Shown: piece after piece, positions 24,702 through 36,734 of the stretch
Layout: every line of letters begins with the position of its first letter
How positions within the stretch are numbered: the stretch's first letter is position 1
Source of the DNA: Chanos chanos
Lineage: Eukaryota; Chordata; Actinopteri; Gonorynchiformes; Chanidae
Direction of reading: 5' to 3'
Length of the DNA: 64,000 bases
Assembly (NCBI RefSeq): GCF_902362185.1
Contig: NC_044502.1
Coordinates: 15,884,522-15,948,521 of the forward strand
Notes under the pieces: model-generated
Databases searched by the model: none
What the model was told of the DNA's origin: nothing
Seen by the model: the letters and a program-made list of their open reading frames with translations, nothing else
Position numbers and translations under genes: made by a program

Positions 24702-25440
24702 AAACCATTCTTCCAAAAGGTATTCCCTCATTTGGTGCTTTGATGATGGCGTTGGAGAGCGCTGTCTAACACGTCGGTCCAAAATCTCCCATAGGTGTTC
24801 AACTGAGTGGAGATCTGGTGACTTCGAGGGCCATAACATATGATTCACAGTCATCAAGCCATTCAGCGACCCCTCGTGCCCTATGGATGAAGGCATTGCC
24901 ATCCTGGAAGAGACCACTTTTATCAGGACAGAAATGTTTCGTCATAGGATAAAGATGATTACACAGAACAACTTTGTATCAATTTGCATTGCATTCAGGC
25001 CTGCACCGTTCTCTTGGTGTACACCACACATGCACTTGCCCACTTGTCAAGAATATGGTGAAGGATGACTCATCTGGCCATATCACTTTTTTCCACATCT
25101 CTGTAGACCAGTGCCTATGGATTTCACACCATTGAACTCTCAAATGTGCATTCATCTTTGTAATGAGAGGTTATTGCACTGCCGCCCAACTATAAAATCC
25201 CTCTCTTTGTAACTGTTTGACGGACTCTTCTTGCAGACACAGTCTGGTCATGTCCTGCATTGACATTCTCAGCCACCTAAGGAAGAGTTGCTCTTCTGTT
25301 TTCCCTAACATATCACAAAGTTTGCCCAGTGCATACATCCAGCCTCTCTCAGAAAACGTTAGAGAAGTCTTCACCAAAATATGGAATGCAGCAGGCAGTT
25401 GTAGATGAGGTAGTTGCAGTCTTCAGGCAGCTCTACAAAC
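24702..25440 (-). mobile_element. Tc1-like fragment, 3'-truncated (U3)
   Basis: Starts within the transposase C-terminus ([13 protein letters not shown] side); the ARGGPTLY end and the terminal repeat are missing. The N-terminal piece (25377-25171, TFSERGWMYALGKLCDMLGK to QEESVKQLQREGFYSW) is better preserved than in U1. Confidence 0.78.
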
Positions 25441-26533
25441 CAATATACTTGGTGGCAGTCTGATCTGTGTTTCAGTTTTGAATGATTATTACACTGATTA
25501 TTACACTCATTTCAGGCATTTAAATGAATGGGCTTCTTGAGAAAGCTCACTCTCTTGTTTTTCACTTCGTCTCAGTACAGTGTCTCTTAAAAAACACTGT
25601 GCAAACAGTGATAGAACATTATTTTGCTGTGCAGTGATTCATCAGGTAGGGAAGCCCTTGTAAGTGTGTAAATTTTGGATGGGTCGTATCAGCCTCCTTT
25701 GGTCTACGGTTATTTTACTGCAAAAACGAAAAGCTAAACCAGCAGCTTTTTGCTCAATTAATATTCAAATTAGCATTGCATTTGCACATCTCTGAAAGTT
25801 GCTTTGAAACATAGGTATGCTTTATTATCCATATCCCAACAATTTATGTCTGTGCGAAGGATAAAGTCATACCACAAAAAGGACCCAAAGGAAATGAAAA
25901 CATTTTTGTTCACTCTGACTGCTCTGGAAAAATGGAGCATTTCCATACCCCATGGTAACAATAAAACTGTTAAAACACAGGACCTCTGTATTTATTGTTT
26001 GTCTGTTTGTTTAACAGAAACATTAGAAAGAAAGTGAACTAGCATGGGGCATGTATGCCATGGGTACAAAGACAATATGCTTTTATATAATTACAAAACA
26101 CCCTGCTCCATAATTTAGAGCTTTTCTGTACCTAAAGTTTAGGAGGTTTGCAAGGGAGAATACCTGATTTTGTGCGTACTCAAACAACTCACCATATATA
26201 ATTTATGCAAACATACATGCACGTATGCCCACACAGACACACACGCACACACACACACACACACACACTTTTTATATAAGCGACGAGTAACAAACCACTC
26301 ATACAATTATGGTTCACTAACGTGTGAAAAAGTGAAGCTGCTTAAAACGTGTACTCCCACTTCTATCACAAATCCATTGGGTTCGATGTGAAAAAAAAAA
26401 CGGTTTGGCTGAAATGCCTTTGCAGAAGGTCAGTAAACACCAATCCTGTTTGCGTGCATAGGTCATGTGACATGGGCAAGACACAAGAAATCAGGAAATT
26501 TACAGTGAGCTGGATTTGCAGCTGGAGAAAGTA
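25441..26533. other. U3 tail, no gene seen
   Basis: Homologous to 5940-6534 plus 8227-8684. CA microsatellite near 26230-26269. The unit ends at GCTGGAGAAAGTAAGG, after which the sequence is unlike U1 or U2. Confidence 0.7.
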
Positions 26534-26993
26534 AGGTAAAACAATGTCTATTACTTAACTTTACAGACTTAATTCACCGAAACGAACGTTTATCGGTTTC
26601 AACCTCTACTTATATTCGGTTGAAATGAATAATCAAAAACTGTTTCTTTGAGAGGATACTCTACGTCTTGTGATATCAGTGTTCACAGGCGATTCGTATC
26701 CGTCAGAGACGTAAATTTATCATTTTCTGTGAAACGAAATGTCATTCGTTTTGCCAACAGCACTCATAAGCAGTTGTGGAATATATCATTGTGTTCAGTG
26801 TTTTTCTTTAGCTATGTACTAAATCGTGTAAGAAATGAGCTGCGCAAAGCAGCCCGCAGACTGAGACTTACAAGAAGGCGTGTTGGCTTCCGCATTTTAA
26901 TTTTTTTTGTTTTTTTTTTGGGCGTACGAATTGGTGTAACAGGTGAATTCGCTTAGTCAGTGTTTCACTGGTCTCGAGTCGTAAAAACCACAC

Positions 26994-27027
26994 ATAATGA
27001 TTTGCAGGAGCAGCTGCAAATCATTAT
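26994..27027. other. Perfect 14-bp hairpin (S1)
   Basis: ATAATGATTTGCAG, six-base spacer GAGCAG, then CTGCAAATCATTAT. It is nested in a looser pair CGTAAAAAC (near 26980) and GTTTTTACG (near 27046). In S2 (50267-50300) both arms are unchanged and only the spacer varies. It may be a terminal structure of a small foldback element or simply a palindrome. Confidence 0.8.
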
Positions 27028-27069
27028 TTTCCTGCTTGCTTCAACGTTTTTACGTTAGAACGCACCCCT

Positions 27070-27071
27070 GA

Positions 27072-27138
<67 letters not shown>
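27070..27138 (+). repeat. (ATCT)n microsatellite, left (S1)
   Basis: About 17 tetranucleotide units ending exactly at the CACTG terminus of the inverted-repeat element. The same motif resumes at the other terminus (33200). Confidence 0.95.
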
Positions 27139-27139
<1 letters not shown>

Positions 27140-27769
27140 ACTGAGTGAAAAGAGGTGTATCCGGATTGGAATACTCCTGTATATTCCAGGATACTCCACA
27201 TATAATCGGCTGTATCCGGCACTTTGCAGCTCTGTTACGCGGCATGGAATATTCCTGAATATGTACCGTGTTTGGGGGTCTGCCTAGAGCCCTTAGTTGC
27301 CATGGTGAATAATCCCTTGGGGGTGCTTGCAAAGGAACATTTACACTTCACACCTTAGACCACCAGGTATCCTGCAATTGGTCAAAAGTCTTTCTTTGGA
27401 TTGGTGGAGCAATGTCTTGCCCCGTCCTCTATAACCCTTCCCCATTGGTCCATTGTGTGTCCCTAGACATGATTTAAAATGGTTTATATTATTAATATTA
27501 TTATTGTTATTATTATTGGTGGTGTTGTTTTATGTTCATAGGTAGATTTTACAGATAGTCTGGCAAACAAAAATAAATTACACAAATTTTATTATAAATA
27601 AAGAAAATACAGTATAATATAAATTATAAGGCATACAAATTGACAATTATATATACATATCAATGTACAACATATAACAGAATAGAATACATTAGAACAG
27701 AATATACTGTAATATCATAGTATTTAATATGAATGCTTTTTGGGAGCATAAATGAAACTTTAAATGTTG

Positions 27770-28520
27770 AGTATCCAAGATGGCGTCCTCCTCTTCAGAA
27801 ATTACATCTACTGATGCAGTCCTCTATATGGCAGCCTCTTCCTCAGTTTAAAGAACACTAGCTCTGGCCTTGTGCAGCTGCAAAACACAGTGAAAACAGA
27901 TATTAGATCACTGAAAACAGCAAATGGAGAAAAAGTCTAAGAACTACTGGGGAAATGATGTTTTGACTAACTCTTCTCCTCCTTTGCCTCATTCGAGTGG
28001 CGATCCTGCCCTCCTCTTTGTTCTCTAGATTCCCTTCTTGGTTCATCCTGTAACTCTTTCGAATAGTCTCAATAGCTCTTGCAGGATGCTAGAGAGAAAA
28101 AAAAGGGGAGAAGAAAGGAAGATTGATTAGAAGTTTGTTTAGAATTTCAGGCACTGCAATGAAACAGTCACGATGATATAGTCTACCAACAACACACGTT
28201 GTCTTACCTTATCTGTGGATCATATCTGTGCGTGTTGTTTTCAGCATTATGCATTCTCCGCACATCTTTCTGTAGAAGCAAAATTAGTACAAGAGTTAAA
28301 TTCAACCACATTAAGGGATAAAGAAATGCAAACGTATCAGAATGTGCGGCAGTCTAAGACAAAAGCCAGAAGGCTACAGAAATAAACTTACCGAAACAGA
28401 GTTATTTCCCGCTCGTCTTCTTTTTTTGAGCAGACTCCACTTGCGCCTCTTTGATGGGACTCCATCCTGTCCAACCGCCGAATAACATTCTCCATGAACG
28501 TTTACTGCTGTTCAGACATC
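27770..28520 (-). pseudogene. Remnant of a multi-exon Arg-rich protein gene (S1)
   Basis: The minus strand shows exon-like pieces with GT-AG borders. About 28520-28393: MENVIRRLDRMESHQRG to EREITLF. About 28275-28208: KDVRRMHNAENNTHRYDPQI. About 28085-27970: AIETIRKSYRMNQEGN to a Arg-rich end. About 27880-27770: LHKARASVL followed by an acidic EEEAAI and SEEEDAIL stretch. The order of an arginine-rich piece, LHKARASVL and an acid-rich tail recalls a transposon-associated protein family common in fish (C14orf93-like, from memory). The last exon has in-frame stops and one splice phase fails, so it is a remnant. Copy in S2 at about 50995-51755. Confidence 0.4.
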
Positions 28521-28777
28521 TTCTTAAAAATGTATTTAACGGGGACACCAGGGGGGTATTTCAGAAAGCGGGTTTAGTGAAAACTCTTAGTCTGTTAACC
28601 CTGAGATGAAGGAAACTCTGGGTTTTCCGTTCCAGAAAGCGAGGTAACTCAAACTCTGGCTCAGTTACGTGGTAACTGACTCTGTGAACCTAACCTGCTC
28701 GCTGGCAGGTTTTCTTCAACAACCCTGAGTTTCTCCCTAGCTCCACCCTCCGGCTGAACCTGAAGCAGCTGTCAAAC

Positions 28778-30172
28778 ATGGCGTCTCCTTTCGTCGCTAA
28801 CCCGATCGGTGTTGAAGCCAAATTAATTCACATAGCCTTATGTCGGGAGAGGTTTATGAGACCCCGATTAGATGTATTATCATTCCCTGATGACTACGTA
28901 ATCGAGCGTTCCCGTTTTTCGTCACAATCTATCATTTATCCGAACAACTCCGGCCTACATCTCTAATATTAGACACAGTGGACTTCTTGCTCTCAGATCG
29001 GAGCAAATTCTTTGCTCTTCATTTTTTTTGCCGACGGGAGTTTCCTTTATAACACTGGCGACGCCGAGTATATCGGGAAAGCAACTGCTTGTAGAGCCGT
29101 AAAAAAGTGTCCCTTGTACTTAAACGGCTACTGCACATTTTTCTAGTGTCAGACCTCTAAGGACCATCAAAGAGGAATTACGCAGGATTGCAGGTGACTG
29201 ATGTAGAATCATTCAGTTGAAGTAAATGATGATATTTTAAATTATATCGTGTTCATGACATTCTGCTGCGACCTCAGACTGGCATCAGTCGTTAGTTTTT
29301 ATGTTGCAGGGTTTCCCAGTGTCATGGGCTGCATTGATGGCACACAGATCCCTATCACTGCTCCTTCAGTTAATGAAGCAGAATATGTGAATAGGAAGTC
29401 TTTCCACAGCATTAATGTGCAGTGTACACTGACTATTGTCTTACAATAACAAAGACTATACATCACAATATACTGCAACTAATATATCTCACTCTCTGCA
29501 CTGTCAAGATCATATGTGATGCAGTGAACTTTATCACAAATATTGAAGCCAGTGGCCTAGCTCTGTGCATGATATACGAATGTATCATTAGTGTACCCTG
29601 AGCAACAGATTTGCACATGGTAAGTAAAGATTTGCACAAATATCATTCCTTGTGTCCCTCTTTTAACACCCTTAAAATGCATCCACTGTATAAATACAGG
29701 AGAGTTTGATGGCCACCTGCTTGGTGACTGAGAATACCCATGCCAGCCCTCCCTGTTGAGCCCTTACCCTGACCATGAGCTGGGCCCCCATCAACATTCC
29801 GGTGTGGCCCACAGCAGGACTAGAGCCTGGGTTGAGATGACAGTAGGCATACTCAAAGCCCGGCTCCAGTGTCTGCGTAAACTCAGGGTAACCCCAGAGA
29901 CGGCGCGTGACATTATTTTGCCATGTTTTGTTCTCCATAATATTGCCACAATTAGAGGAGAGCAGCACCCTGCCGCAAAAATGAACAATCCTGAGGAAGA
30001 CAGTCCCGTCCACCCTGCAGATGTCCTGGATGGAGAAGCCATCTGTGAGAATTTGCCAAAAACATTTCACAGATTAAGATACCATCACCCCCAGCAGTCA
30101 AATAAAGAAAAATCAGTCACATTTTATTTGGTCTTCTTTATTTCCTACAAATGCAACAATTACTGTATTTAG
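28778..30172 (+). pseudogene. HARBI1-like transposase remnant (S1)
   Basis: Starts MASPFVANPI and continues through FPDDYVIERSRFS. It then drifts through frame changes to the DDE core: [17 protein letters not shown] with [11 protein letters not shown] (29249-29449), an exon ending at a GTAAGT near 29620, then GEFDGHLLGD, SPYPDHELGP and the last block VEMTVGILKARLQCLRKL with LHNIATIRGEQHP (29700-29990). The stretch with the second catalytic Asp is eroded. The DDE nuclease would cut at the inverted ends; here it is a pseudogene. Confidence 0.88.
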
Positions 30173-30944
30173 ATTGTTCCAACAATTAACAATTCACCTG
30201 TGACCATGTACCCACCTCTAACTGGTGTTCCAGTAATTGAATTTCAAGGTAGGCCATTTAATCTGCCACTGCAAGTGCATCATTTTCTCAGTCAGTTTTA
30301 GCCATTTTCCTCAGGAGATGTATTTTATACAACTCCTTAATTCATAACTGAGAAAACATATGGATGACATTAAATTCTACAGATCTACAGAATTAACCTG
30401 GCATTTATTGAACATCTCACTGTGTCAGTCTGTGCTGTGGAGGTTGATGGACTCTTCTCCTGGTAATTCTCAGTCATGCTCTGTTAAAAAGGATAAGAAT
30501 GTGTCATCCCTTCAATGTGCATTTTAAACTCAAAATTCCACACAAGAATGTCAAAACATTTGAATGGGGAGAGAAATATCAGTAGCTACCATACATAATA
30601 TTAATGTAAACCACAGTAGGCCTTTCTGAATCCCTCTCTGTGGCAGCAGACAACGTGTCTTCATCATCATCCTGTGATGAAGAAGAGCTTTCTGTTTCAG
30701 TATACTTTAAACTACTATAATTGGCAAAATCGCTGGGAGTATTTACAGCCCAAATGTTAATCTGCTAAGCAGGATATTAGGCGAGAGGACATTTGTGTGT
30801 CTTAAAACAGCATTCTGTTGGGGGTTAAAGCTAATCCAACTTGAAATAGCAACTGAATGACATTTACTTTGTTTAATATGTCAAATATGATTAAAACCAA
30901 AATGAGGTACAATCATGAGCCTGTAGGCCTAAGCAAAATGTGCC

Positions 30945-31340
30945 TTACCTGTTTGAACCTGTTTGTTTTTATATTTCATTTTCAGCAGCTGCCAAGTGCG
31001 CTTTGTGCCCATTGGATTGCTCCTAAATGAAAATAGAATTTTATTCAATTACATTCCACCACTTCCACCTGTAATATTAAAAGAAAGTGTGCTTACATGT
31101 TAAATGAATAGACTTCTGCATTCAAACTTACGCACTGACTCGGGCAGTAATTCTCTCCCACGCCAATTGTCTTGCTTTTGCCGATGCAGTTGTGTTGCCC
31201 CTTTTTCTTTTTGGAAAATGTGCTCATACTCGCCATAAACACGTATCAGAATTTCTAACTGCAGCGGGGTGAAGTAAAACGACTTTTGTTTTCGCCCGTT
31301 GCCATGGTGAATCGTAGTATCGGAGCTCCATTGATGATGA
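30945..31340 (-). pseudogene. Harbinger Myb/SANT-like gene remnant (S1)
   Basis: First exon near 31340-31132: YFTPLQLEILIRVYGEYEHIF, then after one frame change GNTTASAKARQLAWERI and TARVSA. Second exon near 31024-30950: SNPMGTKRTWQLLKMKYKNK, with matching GTAAGT and AG borders. This is the trihelix-like protein that helps Harbinger transposase reach the nucleus and bind DNA. The frame change lies in the A-run after EHIF. Two-gene divergence inside shared inverted ends is normal for the superfamily. Confidence 0.82.
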
Positions 31341-31514
31341 CTTTTAATAATTGTCACGCATGCGCTTAACTCAGAGTTAACATACTCAGAGTTGATCGAA
31401 CCAACTCAGATCAGCTTTTCTGGAACCGAAAACTCAGAGTTTCCCATCTCAGGGTTCATCAGTTAAGGATTAAACTCAGAGTTTGTTAAACCCGCTTTCT
31501 GAAATACCCCCCAG

Positions 31515-33160
31515 TTGTTTGTTTTCGTTCGGACTCGGCGTTGGAAAAATTGGATATACCCGGCACACGAGTAGCCTCTCCACCCCGCAGTCCGTTCGAA
31601 AACTCAAGTGTTCTTTTGCAAGTCATCTTCAAAGTGCACACTATCGACAGAATACAAAGTACAACTACTGTAATCCTTCAGTGACTTGCTTCTCCTACAT
31701 ACAGGTAACCCCTTCCCCAAAGCAAATTTCATGCTGCAGTTGCACACAATGCTATTGGTTACTGTCACTTTACACCATGCACGCACAGAAAACTGATTGG
31801 ACAGGACTCAACCTTAGATTCTAAGTGGGTGGTTTGAAAACGGGGCGCGTCCTCGTACTGAGGAGAAACATTCCAAACAAACAAGCGAGGAACAACAACA
31901 ACAACAAAAAGTCCTGTGACCTGTAAACTTTTTAAAAAAGTTGTCCCGCATCCCTCATACTGAGATAATGTCCTGCATTTTTGTTGGTCGTTTGGTTTTT
32001 AACTGTCAGAAATAAAAAAATATATGGATCCATTCTTCTACCCGCCCGGCACATGAGCCGATTATTGCGGCATAGTTTCTAATCTATTTAATAGCGCTAT
32101 GTCAAAAGCAGTAAAAATGCAACATAGCTGAGTTTTTTTAAAAGCCTTGCTTTCACCCAGTGGCTGAGAGGAGAGCATTGGCGGCTATGGCGGCCATCAG
32201 TCAAACTGTGCAGCTGTGGGGCCGACGAATTTATTTTCTACCTCACAGAAACCAAACTTAGTAAAACTTTACAGATATGAAGGTAAACGCTGTCAGCCGA
32301 CATCATGGTCAAAAAGAAAGGAAAAAAGTTCTTTTATCCTTTCTGACCATGCTACTCATCCAATAGAGATTTTGGCTTGATATAAAGATTTGCATTGAAA
32401 TGTTTTATTTTATGTAATATTTTATTTTGAGCCTTATTTATTCTTATAGTTGGATTTGGTCAAGGGTTTAACTTGAAAGACTTGAGCTGTATGATGCCTG
32501 CTGCTTTGCTTAAGTACAGTTGCCTTTGATGGGCCTGTAATGGCCAATGCATGTTGGATGTCTATCAGTACAAGTGTTTCTTATTCAGTTAGACTGACGT
32601 TATATCTAAGATTTACGTTATGTCTCAGCATTAGTAACATGTCCCACATTGTCCCACACAAACTTACTACTTGTCCCCCATTCGGTCTGTTTGCATCTGG
32701 TCACCCTGTACCTTTGACCCCAAGTAAAGGACAGTTGCATAACCATCAAATATGCAATTAATGAACCTTTAGACTTTTTTAAAATTATGTTTTCAGTGTG
32801 TTTTTGTATGCTCCATTAATTTAGCTGAACGACAGAGCAATGACATTAAAGGCTATATGGGCCTACCACTGCTGTATTATACACCATGCAACACCTAACA
32901 AGTTTGTGTGGTTATCAAAATATAGCCTAAATATTACATATAGGCTAACTGATAGAAAGTTACAGCAAGGAAGGGGGCAGGCTTCTGTACCCAGTGCCAC
33001 CTAGACCACTGACTGTTATTAGCATTTGAAAGGCCATGCCTGAAAACCTCCCTCTAACAGCTGTATTCGGACATTTGCTGGAGTTTTCAGATCCGCATAA
33101 CAGAGTTCTGTGGGCATCTGAATACCTCCGGCAAACAGCAGGTTTGGCGGAAGTTTACTT
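31515..33160. other. Right arm of the CACTG-ended element, no gene seen (S1)
   Basis: Includes a GC-richer patch near 31530-31600, CAA repeats near 31895, and long A/T-rich sequence. No coding region is supported. The S2 counterpart holds two extra insertions. Confidence 0.5.
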
Positions 33161-33199
33161 TGTCCGGATATTTCCGAATACACCACTTTTCACGCAGTG

Positions 33200-33260
<61 letters not shown>

Positions 33261-33307
33261 GTCTATCCATCTATCTGTCTGTCTGTCTATCTATCTATGC
33301 ATCTATC
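33200..33307 (+). repeat. (TATC)n microsatellite, right (S1)
   Basis: Tetranucleotide run starting at the right CACTG terminus and decaying into TGTC/CATC variants. It produces a spurious YLSIYLSI-type open frame. Confidence 0.95.
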
Positions 33308-33591
33308 CTTCATAATACTTGGTGTAACCATCTGCAGTTTTTAAGGGGCTCAAACAGTGATGCACTAACTGAAAAACCACTGTATAGTGAACACTTAGTG
33401 TCTGTCATTTACTGAAACACTCATATCAAATAAAATAGGCCAAAATAGGTCTGTATGAGCCCTGTTTACAGGCCCTGATTTTACAGTAATTTGTCTGTGT
33501 CTTTGAAATCACGTTAATCTTGCTGGTCTGAAATTTGTAACACCAAATGTTTCAGGGACTTTAGATTTGTGAAGGTTTCTTGTGCTTTGCC

Positions 33592-36349
33592 ATGTCTGGA
33601 GTGCCAAAGGATCCAGATCTGCTAGCGCAGACAATAACCTCAAATATCCAGAAGATAACACAGCAAAGTAAGGGAATCTTTAGCTCTCTCTTACTGTTAC
33701 TGTGCCTATATACCTCACTGCTTCTGAAAGCATTAAAAAAAAAAATCCTCCCATTATTTCCATCTTTTGCTGTTGCTTGTCATAATATTTTGTCTTTGCC
33801 TTTATCTCCACCAGCATCTGAAATACAGAGAATCATTAACCAACTCGGAACATCACAAGACACTCCTGACCTAAGGCAGCGTCTGTAAGTGTATCACACT
33901 CCACAAAAACAAACAAATAAAACGCTTAGAGGCTCAAGTGCACTAGTACACTCTGTTGGTCAACTAATCATTGAACTCTTCAGGAGTGATTGTTTGAGAA
34001 TTGGTGTAGTAAACAGTAACCACGGGCCATGGGTCAAATATTTGTCCACAGGAGATCTTTATTGACAGATGTCTCTTGTGGCACCTTTGTTTTTTTTTAG
34101 TTAACACTTTATATGTCAGGCCATGTAGTACTGAATCATTTTCTAGACTATAGCGTCTATGGATTCCCTTTGAGTTATTTACTCAGTGTGATCTGATCAC
34201 CTCCTTTTAGGGCATTCTGATTACATAAAAAAATAAATAAATAAAATCAGCATGAAAAAATCTAATGAAACCTTTAAGAGGGCACTCTTTGAAATATATT
34301 ATGACAGATTTTCAAATGAGATGATGATGATGGTATGGTTTGGGTATCTTTACCAAACATACACAACTCATTGAACAACAGGTTGCCTCCCAAAGCCTGT
34401 CATTGTATTATTTTACATTGTTATAAACACATAAATCCACACACACATAAATAAATGTGGTTAATATTGTTGTAATTGCTGTATCTACTTAGATTACTGA
34501 TTTCAGATATATTCTATTTAATGCACAAAGCAATGTGTTTTCATAGTGCGAGTGCAATAATGAACAGAGCTTTTCATTGTTACATAACTGTGGAAACTAA
34601 ACTCTCAATAATAGTTAATATATGATTAACCGCACATCTCTGCCTACTCTGTCATCTATATGAATACATAAATATGCATTAAAACAAAATGCCGTTTCAG
34701 ACTACGGGGCCATGCAGCTGTGAATTTATGTTACTAAATAGGTGTAAGGTAGAGTGGATAGGCAGTGGCTGTCTTTATAGCATTTAATTCTTTTATTACA
34801 ATTTGTGTGAATAGAATGCAATGAGTAGTACAATTTATCCTTCAGTGTGGCAGTAAATGTACATGTTCAAATGTATCCTTTGTTTTTCTGGGCTGTATTG
34901 CTCTCATTAATGTTATTCTGTTTCTTTTTAAATGTAGAAAGGAAAAGCAACAAAATGCAAACCTACTTGCTAAAGACACAGACAAACTTCTGAAAGAATT
35001 TGGATCCTTGCCTGTGATCACAGAACAGGTACATGATATCCTGTTAGCCTGGTTTTGGATTTATGATGCCGGTGTTGTTAAATCAGAGTTCTTTTCTGCA
35101 TTGTAAAACAGGAATGTTGAGAGTAATTAATCACATCCTTTTTTCTTTTTTTTTTTACCTAAAGCGCCAAAGAAAGATCCAGAAAGATCGCCTCATCAAT
35201 GATTTCACTGGTGTCCTGACCATCTTTCAAAGAACTCAAGCGGCAAGCGGCTGAGAAAGAGGAGTTTGTTGCCAGAGTTCGGGCCAGCTCAAGAGTTTCA
35301 GTAAGCACAACAGGGGTGATTTCTGCATGGTGGCAATATATAACATGGTTTCTCTTTATAGCATGTCAAAATATACATGTTTTCTGAAAAGTTCAGTAGT
35401 TGAATACGGTTGGATCTCTAAGACAAAGAGCAATACAAGCTTCTGTATTTTCAGCAGGGTGGTTTTGGAGATGATGGACTCGGAGGGAGCGCTTCACCGT
35501 TTGAAAGGTTAGAGGTCAAGAATTGATTGTACTGAATTCAATAGACACACACACACACAAACACACACACACAATCTAGTCTTATGTCTGTCCGTGATAT
35601 TGGTTATTCATGAACAAACACTAGCAAAACGTTAGATGAGACAACAGCAAGTACAAAGACAAATTATTATTTTGAGTGGCAAAAAAAGGCCTTTTATAGC
35701 AAGAAATACGTCACTGCCTTAATTTAGAACAATCAATTGATTTTTTAAATATATACCCAAGCTGTGTATTCTCAAAGACAGCTGCAAAAACAGCTGAATA
35801 TTTTTAGTGTTTTCTTTTTTTCTGTGATTAAGATTAAAACAGTTGGCCCCGATACCACCTTTTCAATGGTTAGAGTGAACTTATGGCTAGATTTGGAAAT
35901 GACTCATGCAGGAAAAATATTGCTGAAAAAAATACCACTTGCTCAAGTTTTTGGGTGAAGGGAAAGTTCCACTGTTCATCATCACAATAGCTATTCATTG
36001 ACAGCTTTAGTTTGATGGTGTTGTGTCTGTGTCAGTGAGAGCTACATGCAGACGCAAACAAATGAAGATGCTATCACAGAGGAGGACCTGCAGCTCATCC
36101 AGGAGAGAGAAATGGCCATCAGACAGCTAGAGGTGAGAGCAGCCTGAAAATATGACCTCTGTAAACGAAGAGAACTCACTTGAGTGAACAAAGCAACTGA
36201 CTCTGTGTTGTTGGTGTTTTTTTTTTTTTTTTTTTTTTATTTTTATTCATTTATTTATTTATTTTTTTTTTTCTAGTCTGACATTACAGATATTCATGAA
36301 ATCTTTAAAGACCTGGGACTGATGGTGCGTGAACAAGGGGATATGGTTG
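33592..36349 (+). pseudogene. stx7: Syntaxin-7-like gene, 5' part, copy 1 (frameshifted, 3'-truncated)
   Basis: Exons (coding): 33592-33667, 33815-33884, 34938-35028, 35165-35300, 35455-35507, 36036-36132, 36277-36349, all with GT-AG borders. A possible acceptor lies at 33555, before the ATG. The product would start MSGVPKDPDLLAQTI, then SNIQKITQQTSEIQRIINQL (Habc helix), KEFGSLP, EFVARVRASSRVS and EEDLQLIQERE, and end in the SNARE helix at GLMVREQGDMV. Syntaxin 7 is an endosomal Qa-SNARE of about 260 residues. Here an extra G in the fourth coding exon (after FQRTQ) shifts the frame and gives about 108 residues. The exons for the rest of the SNARE motif and the membrane anchor are absent; unit U4 follows. 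Most likely a duplicated fragment. Confidence 0.88.
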
Positions 36350-36734
36350 GTAAGCATTACTTATACCTTTTTGTGTCCTGAAAAGCAGTAATTCACTTTG
36401 TATCTTAAAAGGTATCTGTTAGCAAAAACATACACACACACATACACACACACACAGGCACACATTTTTTCATACACACTGAAAATAAAGCATGCTAGAA
36501 TGACTGTCAACATAGGTTCATTAAACTCATACAGTTCAAATTCATTGGGGATAAATAAATAAACTTGGGGACCTAGTTAATATTTTTATGGCTGAAATTA
36601 CTGGAAGTTCAAAATATTCAGCTGTATGCTAAATTCTTCAACAAACCTTTCCTGTTGTACTTTAAAACAATTCAAACAACAAAACCAATGTAATTTATCA
36701 GCAGAAATGAAAAAAGAAACAACAATGAGTCTCA

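Larger units (their letters stand above)
19169..26533. repeat. TAAR tandem unit U3
   Basis: Third unit; carries TAAR C. Its LINE and Tc1 remnants and its hAT element are all shorter than in the other units, and a 420-base solo LTR interrupts the SINE/hAT interval. Homology to U1 and U2 ends near 26533, where the syntaxin block S1 starts. Confidence 0.9.
28552..31511 (+). mobile_element. PIF/Harbinger transposon (S1)
   Basis: Inverted ends GGGGGTATTTCAGAAAGCGG and its complement, flanked by the 3-base duplication CAG (28549-28551, 31512-31514). It carries the two genes typical of the superfamily: a HARBI1-like transposase (plus) and a Myb/SANT-like DNA-binding protein (minus). AACTCAGAGTT-like subterminal repeats lie inside both ends. 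Both genes are degenerate, so it is not autonomous. It inserted into the CACTG-ended element before S1 and S2 split. Confidence 0.93.
27139..33199. mobile_element. CACTG-ended inverted-repeat element, CACTA-like? (S1)
   Basis: The left end reads CACTGAGTGAAAAG followed by AGGTGTATCCGGA. The right end is its inverse, with about 24 of 27 positions matching, and TAT flanks both sides. Inner repeats TATCCGG/CTCCGG lie near both ends. CACTG termini, a 3-base flank and subterminal repeats fit the CACTA/EnSpm superfamily, but no transposase of that family is visible, and TAT is ambiguous inside TATC microsatellites. About 3 kb of the 6 kb is a later Harbinger insertion. The same element is at 50372-58988. 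Confidence 0.45.
26534..36545. repeat. Syntaxin block S1
   Basis: About 10 kb, repeated with very high similarity as S2 (44997-62335). Holds a hairpin, a CACTG-ended inverted-repeat element with a Harbinger insertion, two TATC microsatellites and seven coding exons of a syntaxin-7-like gene. At 36545 it changes abruptly into unit U4; the same junction recurs at 62335. Bases 26534-26990 and 31515-33160 contain no gene I recognise. Confidence 0.9.

Noticed and set aside
26648-26956. A 102-codon open frame at the start of S1 with basic and hydrophobic stretches.
   Set aside because: The S2 counterpart (45107-45346) is shifted by indels and ends elsewhere; no recognisable domain and no splice support.
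33200-33307. Regular short repeats resembling a repeat array or a YLSI-repeat protein.
   Set aside because: A pure tetranucleotide microsatellite with no spacers; not CRISPR and not coding.
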